A DNA stretch of 55,450 nt from Candidatus Paralachnospira sangeri (GTDB lineage Bacteria; Bacillota; Clostridia; Lachnospirales; Lachnospiraceae), in assembly GCA_904397815.1 (NCBI GenBank), contig CAJFOT010000057.1, forward strand, positions 1 to 55,450, written 5' to 3'. This document shows positions 22,749 through 30,946 of this stretch, piece by piece. Each line of letters begins with the position of its first letter. The first letter of the stretch is position 1. The position numbers were made by a program, and so were the translations under genes. Under the pieces are notes generated by a model. The model made no database searches. It saw only the letters and a list, made by a program, of their open reading frames with translations, and was not told the DNA's origin.

Positions 22749-23114
22749 TTATTTTATATTTGATTTATATTCCTTTTGCTTCTTTTCCACTTCTTTTAAT
22801 TTCAGCATAGCTTTGAGATATTCTATAACAACATGGATATCATCTTCTGAGAGGGATGACAAAAATTCGGATAAAGTGGAATGCGACAATGTGAATTTTT
22901 CTTTGCCGAACAAAAGGTAATCGGCTGAAAGGTCATATTGTTCATAGAGACGATACAGCATATACTGAGAGACGCCTTTCTTTCCTGTTTCAATTTCTGA
23001 TATGAAGTTTGTGGAAACATCCAGGCTCTCAGCGAACTGGGCCTGCGTTAAATGATGACTGAGCCTGAAGTCTCGAATACGTTTGCCCGTTTCAAGTCTG
23101 TTGCTGTTAATCAA
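22749..23114 (-). CDS. XRE-family helix-turn-helix transcriptional regulator
   Basis: This 121-residue protein has an N-terminal Cro/C1-type HTH (RIRDFRLSHHLTQAQFAESL then TNFISEIETGKKGVSQYMLYR, residues 12-53) and a helical C-terminal part with LSSLSEDDIHVVIEYLKAMLKLKE that could dimerise. The TTG start at 23114 is chosen because GGAGG lies 7 bases ahead. It is divergent from the large system and its promoter region abuts the 44-bp promoter block at 23223-23266. It is the natural candidate to control both copies of that block. Ligand or signal is not evident. Confidence 0.9.
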   Translation of the reverse strand: MINSNRLETGKRIRDFRLSHHLTQAQFAESLDVSTNFISEIETGKKGVSQYMLYRLYEQYDLSADYLLFGKEKFTLSHSTLSEFLSSLSEDDIHVVIEYLKAMLKLKEVEKKQKEYKSNIK

Positions 23115-23222
23115 ATTATATCCTCCGTAAAAATTACCATAAATGACTGAAAATGGTTTGCATCTATTTTATGTCAAACAGAGTGAATTTTAAACAGGCT
23201 TATACATTATAATGTTCTCTTA

Positions 23223-23266
23223 AAGCGATAAAATTACTTGAAATGCATTATAAAGAATGCTAATAT
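23223..23266 (+). promoter_or_regulatory. Promoter block of the first operon, shared 44-bp element copy A
   Basis: TTGAAA (23238-23243) and TAATAT (23261-23266) are 17 bases apart. Upstream lies AAGCGATAAAA (23223-23233). The spacer contains GCATT-ATAAAG-AATGC, an inverted repeat. The whole block matches 30029-30072 at 38 of 44 positions. This indicates one regulator for both operons. Confidence 0.75.
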
Positions 23267-23341
23267 ACAGCATATAGGAAATAATGGAATTAGATGGGAA
23301 AATATGTTTTAAACTTGTGATGAAGATCGGAGGCTTAAAAG

Positions 23342-24226
23342 GTGTTTTGCAGAAAATGTGGGAAAGAGATACCGGAGTGGGCGAAATTTTGCAATTATTG
23401 TGGAGCTGCTGTCAAGCCTGCGGCACCAATACAGAAAAAGAACACAGAAACAGAGGTTAAAAAAAGGAAAAAAATTTTTATTCCGTTAATCATAACAGGT
23501 TCACTTCTTATTATAATTCTGGTCTTTGCGATTTTTGCTCTCAGATGGAAAAACAATAATATGGAATCAGATTTTGAAGAAACAGTAATGGGGGAATGGG
23601 ATTTTACCGGTCAGGGAGAAACGTTGGATTCGGGAGAAGAATCACCGATAGAGTCTCAGACAAATACACAAACTACGGCATGGGCGCAAAGTGAAGAAGA
23701 CACAACAGAGGCTGCTTCGGAAGCTCAGGCAGAAGCAGAAAAAGAGGGGATTCATTTTTATGAAATTGTAATGGCAGATGTGACATGGGATGAGGCTTTT
23801 GCGGACAGTATTTCCAGAGGCGGCTATCTGATTCAGTTAAATTCCAGGGAAGAATATGATTATATTGTCAGGATGCTGGAGGAACAGGAGATTTCCTCTC
23901 TTCCGGCTGTTCATTTTTATCTGGGCGGATCCCGGGAGGCAGATGGAAGGGATTATTACTGGATAAATGAGCGATATGAACGATATGGGGACGCAGTGAA
24001 CAGTTCTGGAAGCTGGTATGAGGATATCTGGTATCAGGGAGAGCCGTCTTACGACGACGTGATGGCGGACGGAAGTTCCATTCCGGAAACTTGTTTAAAC
24101 TTGTTTTGTGTATCAGGTACCTGGTATCTGAATGATGCGTCTGCGGAGCTGGCGCAGAAATATCCGGATTATCTGGCAGGAAAAGTAGGATATATTGTGG
24201 AGTACAATCATGACCCTTCCGGCTGA
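23342..24226 (+). CDS. Zinc-ribbon, membrane-anchored protein with C-type-lectin-like domain
   Basis: This 294-residue protein starts with a zinc ribbon (FCRKCG, FCNYCG: Cys3, 6, 17, 20), then a basic segment, one membrane helix (about residues 44-66), an acidic Glu/Gln/Thr-rich linker and a C-terminal region resembling a C-type lectin fold: TWDEAFADSISRGGYLIQLN, FYLGGSREADG, WYQGEPS and GTWYLNDA. The zinc ribbon would face the cytosol and the lectin-like domain outside. The GTG start has GGAGG 8 bases ahead. Lectin-like folds often bind sugars or proteins, and the calcium-site residues are not clearly kept. It is the first gene of the first operon, so it may be a surface sensor. Confidence 0.75.
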   Translation: MFCRKCGKEIPEWAKFCNYCGAAVKPAAPIQKKNTETEVKKRKKIFIPLIITGSLLIIILVFAIFALRWKNNNMESDFEETVMGEWDFTGQGETLDSGEESPIESQTNTQTTAWAQSEEDTTEAASEAQAEAEKEGIHFYEIVMADVTWDEAFADSISRGGYLIQLNSREEYDYIVRMLEEQEISSLPAVHFYLGGSREADGRDYYWINERYERYGDAVNSSGSWYEDIWYQGEPSYDDVMADGSSIPETCLNLFCVSGTWYLNDASAELAQKYPDYLAGKVGYIVEYNHDPSG

Positions 24227-24340
24227 GAACGGGTTAATGACAAAAAATTAAAGGAAATAATGCCAGTTTTGCTAAACAGTTTATATCGAATTTTATGTTC
24301 GATATGATAAATTTCAACTCAGGGAAGGAGAAAGATTGAA

Positions 24341-25516
24341 ATGGCATATTGCATGCAATGCGGCAATGAATTGGAGGAAAATGATGTATTCTGTCCGTAC
24401 TGCGGAAAAAAAGTTACCAGCCTCTCACAGGAGGAAACACATGCGGAACAGAATCAGGATGAGTTTCCACAGGTATTAGAAGAGACAGGCACCTCCCGGG
24501 AGAAAGAGGCAGAAACGCCGATATTATCTCAGGAAGATCTGCAAAAAGTAAAAACAGCTGTTACTGATGCTGCGGGAAAAGCTGTGGTGGGCGCTCAGAA
24601 GATTGCGTCAACTATCGGCCAGAAGGTGGAGGAACAGAAGGCTGCGATTCAACAGTCGGTGCAAAGAGAAATTCAGAAAGCGAATCCTGTTCAGGAAAAT
24701 AGAGTGAATGCAGGAAGCAGGGTGGAATATAAAAGTAATTATGGGCGTCCGTGGGAGTTATGGACCTGGCTGAAAAAGGACGCAAAGAAACAGCAGTTTT
24801 ACAGCAGTACTGAATCCGATATGACAATTGATGATTATATGAGCCGGGTACAGGAAAAAATAAACGATAACCGGGTTCCGGCGAAAATTGAGCAGCGAAA
24901 AGTTTATTGGGACAGAAGCAATGTGGAGCAGGAAGTTTTCATGATTCGTCCCGAAACAAAAGCAGCGAATCCTTTGTCCTGTCTGCTGCAGTTTAATCAT
25001 GTCGGTAATTTTACCTTTGTGGAAGAAAAGACGTTTATTACGCCTCCTTCTCTGCCGAAATACCCTGATTCACCAATAGCTCTGGATCCAAATCTGGCAG
25101 CCCGGGCAGCCTGGCTGATGAAGGGACTGCTGGTTGTATTGGCAGGGGCTTTGTGTATTTTTCTTGGCATCAGGCAAATTGCGTTAATTCTGATAATTGC
25201 CGGCGCGGTACTGGCGGCGCTGGGCTATTTTGCCTCTATACAGGTGGATGCGATCCGGGAACATAATAAAGACTGTGAGGAACAGAGAATTGCCTGGAAT
25301 AAGGCATGGGCAGAATGGAAACAGAACATGTTTCTTCATTCTTTCCAAGAAGATACAAACGGACATCTCAGCCGTATTTTTGATTCGGTTTTCAGCTGTA
25401 TCAAACAGGTGAACAGTGAATTATTTGAGGGAAAGGCTGTGACAGAAGAAGATGAAAGCGCGGATATGAATGAACTTGAACAGCTGATTGCCCGTCGGCA
25501 GGAGGAATACCGGTAA
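24341..25516 (+). CDS. Zinc-ribbon membrane protein of unknown function
   Basis: This 391-residue protein has an N-terminal zinc ribbon (YCMQCG, FCPYCG: Cys4, 7, 18, 21), a Glu/Gln-rich helix-prone stretch with repeated Ala/Val (TDAAGKAVVGAQKIASTIGQ), a central domain (YGRPWELWTWLKKDAKK, then strands), two membrane helices close together (about residues 257-305) and a helical C-terminal tail. I do not recognise the central domain. The gene shares the zinc-ribbon start with its upstream neighbour and lies 36 bases before the HerA-like ATPase gene, so it may anchor the ATPase at the membrane. Confidence 0.75.
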   Translation: MAYCMQCGNELEENDVFCPYCGKKVTSLSQEETHAEQNQDEFPQVLEETGTSREKEAETPILSQEDLQKVKTAVTDAAGKAVVGAQKIASTIGQKVEEQKAAIQQSVQREIQKANPVQENRVNAGSRVEYKSNYGRPWELWTWLKKDAKKQQFYSSTESDMTIDDYMSRVQEKINDNRVPAKIEQRKVYWDRSNVEQEVFMIRPETKAANPLSCLLQFNHVGNFTFVEEKTFITPPSLPKYPDSPIALDPNLAARAAWLMKGLLVVLAGALCIFLGIRQIALILIIAGAVLAALGYFASIQVDAIREHNKDCEEQRIAWNKAWAEWKQNMFLHSFQEDTNGHLSRIFDSVFSCIKQVNSELFEGKAVTEEDESADMNELEQLIARRQEEYR

Positions 25517-25552
25517 TCTGGCTTTAAGGAATGCTCAGAAGGGGGATAAGAG

Positions 25553-28357
25553 ATGGAAAGGATACTGACCTGGAAATCATGTGATAAAGTGAAATGGTCT
25601 TATAGCAGGCAGAAAAGAGAATCGGCATATTTTGTGTATCAGCTGACGAAGCTTCCGGATTTTTCGGCACCCCGTTTTCAGTATTTGTGCAAGGAAGTGG
25701 ATCAGCGTTCCGCTGAAGTGGCGAAAAAGCAGCAGCAGATGCTCCGGCAGTTTCACGGATTGGGTGAGGATTGGGCGGTAAGCCTGCGTATTCTGAAAAA
25801 AGAGACGCTCACGCTGTATCTGGTATTTCGGTATGCCGGCTCAGATGTGCTGACAGACAAAGAAAAACAGACAGCAGACCATAAAATACAGAATGCACTG
25901 ATGAATGGTGAGTATTCTTTCCGCAGAATTGAAACAGTAAACAGTGGGGAAGAATGGATGGATCTGTCCTGGGCGGAGGAGGCAGCGGAAGTTATCAAGC
26001 AGGAACAGGAATACTTCGGAGACGTTTATCCCAACGGCCAGCGGCAGATCTTTTACAGTCCTTTTAGCTGGACAGCTGCCGACAACAATATGGAGCATAT
26101 TTGCAGAACATTGATGAACCACAACGGTACTGCGGTGATAGAGGCTACGATTGTGCCGACGGCCTATCTGGAAGACGAGAAACAGTGGATTAATACCAAT
26201 ATTAATCTGTTGAAAGACTGTATGAACGGCGAGACCATAAGAAGCAGCAATAATAAAGTGTTATGGCAGGGAAAAAAACTGCCGATTTTGAAGGTCCCCT
26301 CGGATAACTTTGAGAAAATACATAAACAGTATGAATCCAGCAGGCTTTTCCTTTCTTCCATCAGGATTTTTGCGGATTATGAGGCGGAAAATCTGGCGAA
26401 CGCTTTTCTGATTAACAGTGTGCGGAATGATGGAACGATTATTACTTTTCTGAAGGGTCAGAACGGATATGACTACCTGAAGTCCTGTTATCAGATTGCG
26501 GATATTTCTGCTGAACTGCATACCAGTTATTGGCGGGAGCATCAGGATAATGCGCCCTATCGGGCACAGCGCCTGAACAGACTGACCAGTGTAGAAGAAA
26601 TATCTAATTTTTTCCGTATTCCGATTCCTGTAAAAAGCGGGTTCCCGGGATTTGGACTGGATACCGGTCTGGAGGGCGGCTCCGCAGGCAGCAAGGCAGA
26701 ACATACAATTACGTTGGGAACATATATGGATCTGGCCGGCGAAAATCATGTGTCAGCGCAGTTTAATGTACAGCAGATGGCAAAGCATGGGTTGATTGTC
26801 GGGGTTCCGGGAAGTGGGAAAACTACCGCTATGTTTAATATTCTGTATCAGTTGTGGGTTGCGCCGGAGGAGCAGAGAATTCCGTTTATCATTCTGGAAC
26901 CGGCTAAAACAGAATATCGGGCGTTAAAGACACTGCCGGAATTTAAAGATGATCTGCTGGTTTTTACACTGGGGGATGAAGGAGTCAGCCCTTTTCGGTT
27001 TAACCCGATGGAGGTGCTGCCGGGAATCAAAATTGAAAATCATATTTCCCGCTTGCAGGCCTGTTTTGTAGGCGCTTTTGATCTGTTTGATCCATTGCCG
27101 ATTTTTCTGGAGCAGGCGATACGAAGGACATATCTGGAAAAAGGCTGGTATGAGGACAGCCGGGGCGGGGAAGAAGGATTAGAAACACCGACACTGTCTG
27201 ATCTGTGCAGGAACGCAGAATACATTGTCAGCCATTCGGGATTTGACAGCAAGATGAAAAGCGATTTCCAGGCTTCTCTGCTGGAACGTCTCAATTCACT
27301 CAGACGGGGCTCTAAGGGCAGGATGCTGGATACAGTGTATTCCATTCCTATGGAGGAATTGATGGGCCGCCCAGTTGTTCTGGAACTGGACAGCCTGAAT
27401 GGAGATGAAAAGTCTCTGATGATGATGTTTCTGCTGAGTTATGTTTATGAATATTGTAAAGTCCGGAGAAAATCTGGTTCTCCATTGAAACATATGCTGC
27501 TGGTGGAAGAAGCGCATAATCTGATCAGCTCTCAGGGAACAGGCAGCGACAGCAGGGCAAATCCCAAAGCCCAGACCATAGAGCTGTTTGTCAATATGCT
27601 GGCGGAAATGAGAGCGCTGGGACAGGGCATTCTGATAGCAGATCAGCTGCCGACTGCGATTGCGCCGCAGGCTGTAAAACAAACCAATGTAAAGGTGCTG
27701 ATGAGGGTTACGGCAAAAGATGACAGAGAAGAAATCGGAAATACTATGGATCTGAACGAAGAACAGATGCATCAGGTGGTGAATTTTAAAACCGGCCATG
27801 CCTATCTTTACCATGAGGGAGAAGACCGGGTCAGAATGATCCGGATGGTGAATTTTAAAGGGGAACATGATGTGGAGGAGCCGCCCACAGATGAAGAACT
27901 GAAAGAACAGATGGCTTCTTATGAATTGAGTCATCTGGCACTGTATATGCCTTACCCGGAATGCTCCGGCAGGTGCAGCATCTGTAACCGCAGAGTGCGT
28001 AACCAGGCAGAAAGTTTTGTACAGCAGCTGTTATTGGATAATGGCGCTGATCCGTATCAGAAGGTGTTTCAGATTCAAAATAAGGAGCAGCTGGAACAAT
28101 TCAGAAAAACCGTCGGGCTGTGTGGGATTTGTCTGCTGGCAGCGGAGAGTGAAGCAGGCAGAATTCTCGAGCGCTACAAAACATTGGGTGAAGAATTCGG
28201 ACATTGTGTCTATGTCCATATGCTTAACCGGGCGATGAAACAGATGGATGCCTGTGCCCAGCGGCAGCATAAATGTAAATGCGCGACAGAGGACAGGCAG
28301 TCATATATGAAAAAAATGAATCAGATCGGGAGGGAGAGCGAAAATGTCCAGGCTTGA
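25553..28357 (+). CDS. HerA/VirB4-like hexameric ATPase
   Basis: This 934-residue protein has a long N-terminal region without a recognised fold, then a HerA/FtsK-clade ATPase: Walker A GVPGSGKT (417-424), FIILEPAKTEY, Walker B LLVEEAHNLI (648-657), and GILIADQLPTAI with Arg-finger-like LMRVTAKDD. The C-terminal part adds cysteine pairs (CSGRCSIC and CGIC) that may bind zinc and a further CKCA. Such motors move DNA or protein through membranes or process DNA ends. NurA nuclease, relaxase and pilus genes are absent, so conjugation or HerA-NurA repair is not indicated. The neighbouring coiled-coil and zinc-ribbon proteins suggest a transport or tethering machine. Confidence 0.85.
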   Translation: MERILTWKSCDKVKWSYSRQKRESAYFVYQLTKLPDFSAPRFQYLCKEVDQRSAEVAKKQQQMLRQFHGLGEDWAVSLRILKKETLTLYLVFRYAGSDVLTDKEKQTADHKIQNALMNGEYSFRRIETVNSGEEWMDLSWAEEAAEVIKQEQEYFGDVYPNGQRQIFYSPFSWTAADNNMEHICRTLMNHNGTAVIEATIVPTAYLEDEKQWINTNINLLKDCMNGETIRSSNNKVLWQGKKLPILKVPSDNFEKIHKQYESSRLFLSSIRIFADYEAENLANAFLINSVRNDGTIITFLKGQNGYDYLKSCYQIADISAELHTSYWREHQDNAPYRAQRLNRLTSVEEISNFFRIPIPVKSGFPGFGLDTGLEGGSAGSKAEHTITLGTYMDLAGENHVSAQFNVQQMAKHGLIVGVPGSGKTTAMFNILYQLWVAPEEQRIPFIILEPAKTEYRALKTLPEFKDDLLVFTLGDEGVSPFRFNPMEVLPGIKIENHISRLQACFVGAFDLFDPLPIFLEQAIRRTYLEKGWYEDSRGGEEGLETPTLSDLCRNAEYIVSHSGFDSKMKSDFQASLLERLNSLRRGSKGRMLDTVYSIPMEELMGRPVVLELDSLNGDEKSLMMMFLLSYVYEYCKVRRKSGSPLKHMLLVEEAHNLISSQGTGSDSRANPKAQTIELFVNMLAEMRALGQGILIADQLPTAIAPQAVKQTNVKVLMRVTAKDDREEIGNTMDLNEEQMHQVVNFKTGHAYLYHEGEDRVRMIRMVNFKGEHDVEEPPTDEELKEQMASYELSHLALYMPYPECSGRCSICNRRVRNQAESFVQQLLLDNGADPYQKVFQIQNKEQLEQFRKTVGLCGICLLAAESEAGRILERYKTLGEEFGHCVYVHMLNRAMKQMDACAQRQHKCKCATEDRQSYMKKMNQIGRESENVQA

Positions 28358-28769
28358 GGATTTGGAAAACTATGAAAGTGAGTTAGAGGAAAAGCAAGAA
28401 GAAGTGGAAGCTTCTGAGCAGAAATTATCAGATGTAAACAATCGTCTTGATAAGGTAGAAGAGGCAATAAGTAAATTGTCAGGAGACCAGGAAGTGGCAA
28501 ATTCGCTGAAAGGAAATAAGGAGGAGGCTGAAAAAGAAAAACAGGACATTGAGCAGAAACGGGAAACTTTAAAAAATGATCTGGAAAATATACAGCAAAA
28601 TATTGAGTCTAATGACGCGGAAAACAAAAAATCTGAAGAAGTGCTGAAAAATCTTTCCCGTCTGGGAGAGGATGTCAGTGACGCTGAAGCGATTGTAAAC
28701 AACAGAGAACAACAGATTGAAACTTATAAAACAAAAGTAAATAATCTGCTGAAAAAACTGCAGAGTTAA
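28344..28769 (+). CDS. Short coiled-coil protein, paralogue 1
   Basis: This 141-residue, very charged, almost entirely helical protein (SELEEKQEEVEASEQKL, NNREQQIETYKTKVNNLL) has no cysteine or membrane helix. It overlaps the ATPase gene by 14 bases, so translation is coupled. Its last third (VLKNLSRLGEDVSDAEAI) matches the next gene's product (VIHNLEKWGLDISESEGI), showing they are paralogues. A role as filament, spacer or substrate of the ATPase is possible; nothing in the sequence decides. Confidence 0.8.
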   Translation: MSRLEDLENYESELEEKQEEVEASEQKLSDVNNRLDKVEEAISKLSGDQEVANSLKGNKEEAEKEKQDIEQKRETLKNDLENIQQNIESNDAENKKSEEVLKNLSRLGEDVSDAEAIVNNREQQIETYKTKVNNLLKKLQS

Positions 28770-28793
28770 TAAAAGGGAAAGTATGGTTAAAAG

Positions 28794-29417
28794 ATGAGTT
28801 TTGATGATATAGAAAATAATTTATCCGGTATAGAGCGGCATAGCGAGACTTATGAGGAAGAAAAAGGAGAACTGGAAGCAAGGGAAAATGCTTTGAACAA
28901 GGCGTTGGATAAAGTCGATGCCACTCTGGCAAAAGCACTGGAAAAAAATACAGAAAATCTCCGGAAAGATCGACGAAAACTGGAACGGGCAGTGAAAAAA
29001 TGCCAGAAAGATCTGGACGAAGCAATCGAGAAACTTGCGGAGATTCAGGAAGAAACAAAAAAATCGGAGCAGGTGATTCACAATCTCGAAAAATGGGGGC
29101 TGGATATATCGGAGAGTGAGGGAATTTTACAATATCGAAGGCAGATTATACAGAAATGTAGTGAAAGAATTCAGGCGCTGGCAGAGCGCCTGGATATGTT
29201 GGGCGTACAGTCAGAAACTCAGGAAAATATCGGACAGACAACAAAAGCTTCTGAAACATTATCATCCAGAGAGAAATTTTTGGAAAGCATTCATGCTTCG
29301 GTAGCTGAACTGCCGCCAAAGAAAACAGGCAGTTCTTCTTCAAACTGGGGAGATCCGAATATTGGTTCACAGATAAAAGATATTAAAACGGAAACGAGTA
29401 TGGAGATTGGAGATTAA
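28794..29417 (+). CDS. Coiled-coil protein, paralogue 2
   Basis: This 207-residue helical, charged protein (residues 1-150) is similar to the preceding gene in the NLEKWGLDISESEG segment. It ends with an unstructured tail, Ser- and Asn-rich (KKTGSSSSNWGDPNIGS, then TSMEIGD). The last 45 or so codons are repeated without a start codon at 29698-29832. It starts 25 bases after paralogue 1. The tail may be a binding or export tag, since it is the part retained in the duplicate. Confidence 0.78.
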   Translation: MSFDDIENNLSGIERHSETYEEEKGELEARENALNKALDKVDATLAKALEKNTENLRKDRRKLERAVKKCQKDLDEAIEKLAEIQEETKKSEQVIHNLEKWGLDISESEGILQYRRQIIQKCSERIQALAERLDMLGVQSETQENIGQTTKASETLSSREKFLESIHASVAELPPKKTGSSSSNWGDPNIGSQIKDIKTETSMEIGD

Positions 29418-29422
29418 GGGAA

Positions 29423-29668
29423 ATGTGGTTTTTTACTTTTATACCTAAAGGACTTATTGTGGCTATTGGTATGCTGCTGTTGGGGTTAGCATTGCTGGTC
29501 TGGGAATTTTCAGATGTGATTTTTACCATTATCGGTATTGGGTTTGTGGCGTTTTGGATCGGTACCATAATTGGTTGTGTGACAGCTGTAAAAGAGAAAG
29601 AATTTGGACGGGCAATCGGATGGGGGCTTGTCGCATTTTTTGTTGGGGCATACATATTTGGCAGATAG
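29423..29668 (+). CDS. Small two-to-three-helix membrane protein
   Basis: This 81-residue hydrophobic protein has about three membrane helices (LIVAIGMLLLGLALLVWEF, VIFTIIGIGFVAFWIGTIIG, AIGWGLVAFFVGAYIF) and one short cytosolic loop with lysine and glutamate (VKEKEFGR). It starts 6 bases after the coiled-coil gene and is the last intact gene of the first operon. No family is recognised. Confidence 0.65.
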   Translation: MWFFTFIPKGLIVAIGMLLLGLALLVWEFSDVIFTIIGIGFVAFWIGTIIGCVTAVKEKEFGRAIGWGLVAFFVGAYIFGR

Positions 29669-29697
29669 TGAGGAAAGTGGGGAAGATTTCATGAGAG

Positions 29698-29832
29698 GAA
29701 TTTTTGAAAAACATTCATGTCTCAGTAACTGAATTGCCGTCAAAGAAAACAGACAGCTCTTCTTCAGACTGGGGAGATCTGAAGATAAAGGATAAGAAGA
29801 CGGAAACAAGTATGGAGATTAGGGACATTTAA
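29698..29832 (+). pseudogene. Partial duplicate of the coiled-coil gene 3' end
   Basis: In one open frame this reads FLKNIHVSVTELPSKKTDSS and on to TSMEIRDI, then TAA at 29830. It is clearly similar to the last 45 codons of the gene at 28794-29417 but lacks a start codon and the helical body. A 6-codon deletion removes the region corresponding to PNIGSQ. It is a remnant of a tandem copy or of recombination near the small membrane gene. Confidence 0.8.
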
Positions 29833-30205
29833 GATGGATAATACGAGTTATGCGGGTTCAAATGCCCGTTGCGTATGAGGTCTGGAATGCGATTGTCAGT
29901 TTCAAATCGTTTTTCTTTGCACTGTATTTCCTTGAAAAAATTTACAAAATATGTAAGAAGTGTTTTGCTTAATCCTGTGTCAAAGATTGGTCATAATTAT
30001 GAATCTATTGATTTAACAAAATCACTATAAGCGATAAAAATACTTGAATTGCATGAAGAAGAGTGCTAATATTTAAATTACAGCGTGATGGAAAAAAATC
30101 ACAATTTTATGAAAAATAACGAAAATTTTGATGATAATTATGTAGCTGTTGTCTGATGATTCGACAGGATAAAGAGATTATAGACAAGAAACATGGGGGG
30201 ATATT
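29833..30205. other. AT-rich inter-operon region
   Basis: This 373-base interval has no supported gene. It holds the promoter block copy B (30029-30072) and a roughly 130-base leader before the next start. The remainder is A/T-rich without clear hairpin terminators, so partial read-through from the first operon is possible. Confidence 0.55.
30029..30072 (+). promoter_or_regulatory. Promoter block of the second operon, shared 44-bp element copy B
   Basis: TTGAAT (30044-30049) and TAATAT (30067-30072), 17 bases apart, with AAGCGATAAAA (30029-30039) upstream. The block is 38 of 44 identical to that at 23223-23266, with the spacer inverted repeat weakened to GCAT and GTGC. Confidence 0.75.
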
Positions 30206-30907
30206 ATGGTGGTTTATGGACAGAGGAAGACAAAATATGTATTAGGATCCACGCCGGTAAGCGGGGATTATGATGGCGCAATATATCCGGTATCCGGACG
30301 AGGAGACATCTTAGTGAAAATCTTTCCGAAGAATATGCGAGATATGGAAAAAGAGAATGAGGTGATCGCAGCCATGAATGGGTTAGGAGTGAGCATTTTC
30401 CCACAGCCCATAGATATGGTTTATGAAAGGGGAAAGTTTGCGGGATATGTGATCGAAAACCAAGAGGCGTATAATAAACCCCCGGAACCTGAAATCACTC
30501 CGCCTGCCACGACGCGGACTCTGGCATTGCCTCCTGTGGCTGTGATTTTAATGTTATTGTGCTCCGGGCTCGGTATCAGCGCTATTTTTTTGTTGAAAAT
30601 ATTCCCCATGTTGGCAGTGGGTGTATTTCACAGATACACGGAGTTTTACTTTGGCGGAATCCCGGCAGTAATCGGTGGATGGGTCGGGCTGATTTTGGCT
30701 GTGCTGGCAACGAAGGATAAGGATCAGGAGATCGGAACTTTTGTGGCAGGCGTGGTGGCCTTTGTAGTGGGACTTGTTCTGATATGCCTGGCAAACTGGC
30801 TCATAGTGATGGCGCTTGCGATGGCTCTCAATGTCCTAGCTGCTGTGCTTCCCAGCATAATTTTAATTGTAGCTCTTATTTATGTCGTAAAGTCTGTACT
30901 TCGGTAA
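30206..30907 (+). CDS. Membrane protein with kinase-N-lobe-like domain
   Basis: This 233-residue protein has an N-terminal soluble part (residues 1-90: LGSTPVSGDYDGAIYPVSG, then ILVKIFPKN, EVIAAMNGLG, KFAGYVIEN) that resembles only the N-lobe of a protein kinase, including a Gly-rich start and the VK lysine. No catalytic loop follows; a Pro-rich linker leads to four hydrophobic helices. It may be a membrane-bound adaptor or receptor rather than an enzyme. It leads the second operon and probably acts with the pseudokinase at 51441-52499. Confidence 0.65.
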   Translation: MVVYGQRKTKYVLGSTPVSGDYDGAIYPVSGRGDILVKIFPKNMRDMEKENEVIAAMNGLGVSIFPQPIDMVYERGKFAGYVIENQEAYNKPPEPEITPPATTRTLALPPVAVILMLLCSGLGISAIFLLKIFPMLAVGVFHRYTEFYFGGIPAVIGGWVGLILAVLATKDKDQEIGTFVAGVVAFVVGLVLICLANWLIVMALAMALNVLAAVLPSIILIVALIYVVKSVLR

Positions 30908-30946
30908 AGATGTGGCATGTGTAATGGTTGAGGTGAGGTACAGGTT

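Noticed and set aside
23115..23222. Promoter of the XRE gene with TTGACA near 23170 on the minus strand
   Set aside because: A good -35 is present but no -10 at a suitable distance; alternative box pairs are equally plausible, so none is called.
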